In this document: piece by piece, positions 30,320-32,244 of the stretch | Numbering within the stretch: the stretch's first letter is position 1 | Layout: every line of letters begins with the position of its first letter | NCBI GenBank assembly: GCA_029861865.1 | Contig: JAOTYL010000019.1 | Span: 1 to 32,244, forward strand | Source: Myxococcales bacterium | GTDB lineage: Bacteria > Myxococcota_A > Polyangia > Polyangiales > Houyiibacteriaceae | Length of the DNA stretch: 32,244 nucleotides | Direction: 5' to 3' | The notes under the pieces: generated by a model | What the model saw: only the letters and a program-made list of their open reading frames with translations | What the model was told of the DNA's origin: nothing | Databases searched by the model: none | Translations under genes and position numbers: made by a program

Positions 30320-30485
30320 GGCAAAACGATCAGACTGACCGGGTGTAGCTCGACCTCGAGCTTGGACACCTCGTCGCATAGCGTTGACCACTCCCACGAC
30401 GTGTAGGCATCGATCACTTCGCCTTTCGCGCCGGTCTGTCCCAGGTAACGTGAGACCTACACGACTAGAGGTTCAGAAGCATGCG

Positions 30486-30566
30486 AGAGCAAGGGGCAAA
30501 AATGGGGGATGCCGGACCGATCAAAGGTTTGCCTGCCCCATTTTTCACCCTCTTTGACCGTGCTCT
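30486..30566. repeat. Large imperfect hairpin upstream of the sulfatase gene (REP-like)
   Basis: The outer arms AGAGCA (30486-30491) and TGCTCT (30561-30566) enclose inner arms AAAAATGGGG (30498-30507) and CCCCATTTTT (30536-30545), all perfectly complementary, with a 28-base loop. The layout and the GTGCTCTG/CCCCATTTTTCACC wording resemble ends of REP elements mobilised by REP-associated tyrosine transposases, from general memory only. No transposase gene is nearby. Confidence 0.4.
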
Positions 30567-30597
30567 GGCCCCGCACGTGATGTACACCGGGCCCTGG

Positions 30598-32244
30598 ATG
30601 AAGCTATTCAAGACCACACGCCCGATTTTCATTGTTCTGTTCACCATATTGCTGCCCGCAACCGCTTGGGCGCAGAAGGCAGAAGTCGACCGTACCGAGC
30701 TGCCAGTGAAAGGACCGTGGTACCCGCCGATCACGACACTCGATGCGCGCGACGCCAAGGCGCCCCCGGTATTTGAAGTCGAGGCGCCCGTGGGCGCGCC
30801 CAATGTCGTGATCATCCTGCTCGACGATATCGGCTTCGGCGGCACGAGCGCGTTTGGCGGCGTGATCGAGACGCCCCACATCGACAAGCTGGCCAGCCAG
30901 GGATTGATGTACAACCATTTTCACACCACGGCGCTCTGCTCGCCGACGCGGCAAGCGCTCAAGACCGGCCGCAATCATCACTCGGCCAACCAAGCGAAAA
31001 TCACCGAGGTGGCGACATCGTTCCCCGGGGCTACGGGAATGCTCCCGAACGACGTGGCCAGCATCGGCGAAATGCTACGGCTCAACGGCTACAGCACCGC
31101 CGCGTTCGGGAAGTGGCACGAAACCGCGGTATGGGAGATCAGCCCGTCCGGTCCCCTGGCCCGCTGGCCGAACTTTCAGGGCTTCGATGAGTTCTACGGG
31201 TTCCTCGGCGGCGAGACCAACCAGTGGGCGCCCGCCGTGTATCACAACCTCAATCGCGTCGAGACCCCGGACGACCCGAGCTACCACTTCATGAACGACA
31301 TGGCGACGCAGTCCATCAACTGGATTCGCTTTCAACAGTCGCTCACGCCCGACAAGCCCTTCTTCGTTTACTTCGCCCCCGGCGCGGTGCACGCCCCGCA
31401 CCACGTGCCGCAGTCCTACATCGACAAGCAGAAGGGGCGCTTTGATGCGGGCTGGGACGTGATCCGCAAACGGATCTTCGAGCAGCAAAAGAAGCTCGGC
31501 GTCATCCCGCGCGGCACGAAGCTCGCGAATAAGCCGAAAGACATCAAGGACTGGAAGCGCCTCTCGGCGAAAGAAAAGAAGCTCTTCGCGCGCCAAGCCG
31601 AGGTCTTCGCCGCCTACCTCGACATGACCGACCACGAGACGGGCCGGGTTATCCAGGCGATCGAGGACATCGGCGAGCTCGACAACACGTTGATCTTCTA
31701 CATTGCCGGCGACAACGGCACCAGCGCCGAGGGCCTGATGAATGGGCTCTACAACGAGATGACCTACTTCAACAACGAGCCCAAGGGCTCGGACGTCGAC
31801 TTCATGCTGAAGCACTACGACAACTGGGGCGACCCGACGACCTATCCGCACATGGCGGCCGGTTGGGCAGTCGCCTTCGACTCACCTTTCACCTGGACCA
31901 AGCAGGTGGCCTCCAACTACGGCGGCACCCGCAACGCAATGGTCATCCACTGGCCGGACCGGATCAAGGGCAAGGGGGAGCTTCGCACGCAGTGGCACCA
32001 CGTGATCGACGTGGTCCCGACCATCCTCGAGGCCGCCGGGCTGCCGCAGCCGCGGATCGTCAACGGCGTCCCGCAGCGACCCATCGAGGGCGTGAGCATG
32101 GTCTACAATTGGGACGAGCCCCGTGCGCCGGGCCGGCACCAGATCCAGTACTTCGAGATGTTCGGCAACCGCGGCGTCTACTTCGACGGCTGGTTCGCGG
32201 GGACCGTGCACCTCAAGCCGTGGGGCAAGGTCGAGAACCGCTTC
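30598..32244 (+). CDS. Exported arylsulfatase-family hydrolase, cut by window edge
   Basis: At least 549 residues, open at the right edge. ATG 30598 is chosen because it gives an immediate Sec signal (MKLFKTTRPIFIVLFTILLP, then ATAWAQK); the frame is open back to ATG 30481, but those 39 codons span the hairpin. Metal-binding Asp76-Asp77 lie in IILLDDIGFGG, the formylglycine motif CSPTR has Cys114, and KWH in AAFGKWHET and FYIAGDNGTSAEG hold other active-site residues. The large size and the ATGMLPNDVASIGEMLRLNG and WTKQVASNYGGTRNAMVIHW blocks match large bacterial arylsulfatases. It differs from the 8240-9793 sulfatase in using the classic C-x-P-x-R motif. The substrate is unknown. Confidence 0.88.
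   Translation, partial: MKLFKTTRPIFIVLFTILLPATAWAQKAEVDRTELPVKGPWYPPITTLDARDAKAPPVFEVEAPVGAPNVVIILLDDIGFGGTSAFGGVIETPHIDKLASQGLMYNHFHTTALCSPTRQALKTGRNHHSANQAKITEVATSFPGATGMLPNDVASIGEMLRLNGYSTAAFGKWHETAVWEISPSGPLARWPNFQGFDEFYGFLGGETNQWAPAVYHNLNRVETPDDPSYHFMNDMATQSINWIRFQQSLTPDKPFFVYFAPGAVHAPHHVPQSYIDKQKGRFDAGWDVIRKRIFEQQKKLGVIPRGTKLANKPKDIKDWKRLSAKEKKLFARQAEVFAAYLDMTDHETGRVIQAIEDIGELDNTLIFYIAGDNGTSAEGLMNGLYNEMTYFNNEPKGSDVDFMLKHYDNWGDPTTYPHMAAGWAVAFDSPFTWTKQVASNYGGTRNAMVIHWPDRIKGKGELRTQWHHVIDVVPTILEAAGLPQPRIVNGVPQRPIEGVSMVYNWDEPRAPGRHQIQYFEMFGNRGVYFDGWFAGTVHLKPWGKVENRF

Larger units (their letters stand above)
30142..30456 (-). pseudogene. Probable remnant of a tyrosine recombinase C terminus
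   Basis: An open leftward frame directly after a stop codon (TAG at 30459-30457), without its own credible start. Its first residues SRYLGQTGAKGEVIDAYTSW resemble the end of a tyrosine recombinase catalytic domain, where LGH(T/S) is followed about ten residues later by the nucleophilic Tyr; here His is Gln. A helix (LCDEVSKLEVEL) follows, as in integrase C termini. The frame then runs on through the tmRNA-like att fragment. The adjacent att-like sequence supports the idea of a decayed integrase at an old integration site. The match is short and I could be wrong. Confidence 0.35.
29941..30597. other. Gene-poor region with remnants of integration
   Basis: This 657-bp stretch has no intact gene that I can support. 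It contains a tmRNA-3'-end-like fragment, a likely integrase remnant, an inverted repeat with arms GGTGGCAAAA, and a large hairpin before the sulfatase gene; these are listed separately. The base composition is lower in GC than the neighbouring genes around 30060-30340, which fits foreign or decaying DNA. Confidence 0.55.

Noticed and set aside
31075-31851. Leftward open frame within the second sulfatase gene
   Set aside because: The plus strand encodes unmistakable sulfatase motifs over the same stretch, so this is a shadow frame.

Overview
The window reads as chromosomal DNA of a GC-rich Gram-negative bacterium. It encodes several predicted outer-membrane barrels, lipoproteins, inner-membrane proteins and a PAS-type sigma-54 activator. 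The mix (sigma-54 control, sulfatases, lysine-rich histone-like protein) would fit a Myxococcota/Deltaproteobacteria-like organism, but that placement is inference and no marker gene is present to prove it.

Positions 1 to about 3217 are the right-hand part of an integrated mobilizable element. A leftward operon carries a tyrosine recombinase (cut by the window edge), an excisionase-like HTH protein and a small unknown protein. A 417-bp gap with phased degenerate repeats and a palindrome (oriT candidate) follows, then a rightward mobC-like gene and a MOBP-type relaxase. The element abuts an AsmA-family gene that looks 3'-truncated.

Positions 3218-10246 are leftward genes: AsmA-like protein, exported barrel-like protein, YegS-type lipid kinase, PgpA, a lipoprotein, a sulfatase and a coiled-coil protein. 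Positions 10462-13381 hold two regulators, an AraC-type activator and a PAS-PAS-AAA+-Fis sigma-54 activator. Positions 13584-29937 are mostly rightward envelope operons. The first is DUF1269 / PafA-like phosphatase / MscS channel / lipoprotein / barrel. The second is YqjD-like / YqjE-like / second YegS kinase / M48 protease / YihY / FadL-like barrel. A leftward HdeD gene and a divergent H1-like gene come next, and then amylosucrase / AI-2E-type permease / porin. Positions 29941-30597 are a gene-poor scar with a tmRNA-3'-end-like att fragment, a probable integrase remnant and a large hairpin. A second sulfatase runs off the right edge.

The most notable observation is an apparently coordinated sigma-54 regulon. 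Four transcription units (starts at 10246 leftward, 13584, 18964 and 25459 rightward) each have a canonical -24/-12 element (GGCACG-N4-TTGC). Each also has a pair of related palindromes of the form GGGGCGA-N4-TCGCCCC, with the proximal palindrome centred 81-87 bp upstream of the -24 GG. The activator gene lies among these units and is the obvious candidate to bind the palindromes. The controlled genes concern membrane phospholipid turnover (two YegS kinases, PgpA), envelope proteins, a mechanosensitive channel, proteolysis, hydrolases, and glucan synthesis from sucrose. This looks like an envelope-homeostasis regulon that I do not recognise as described.
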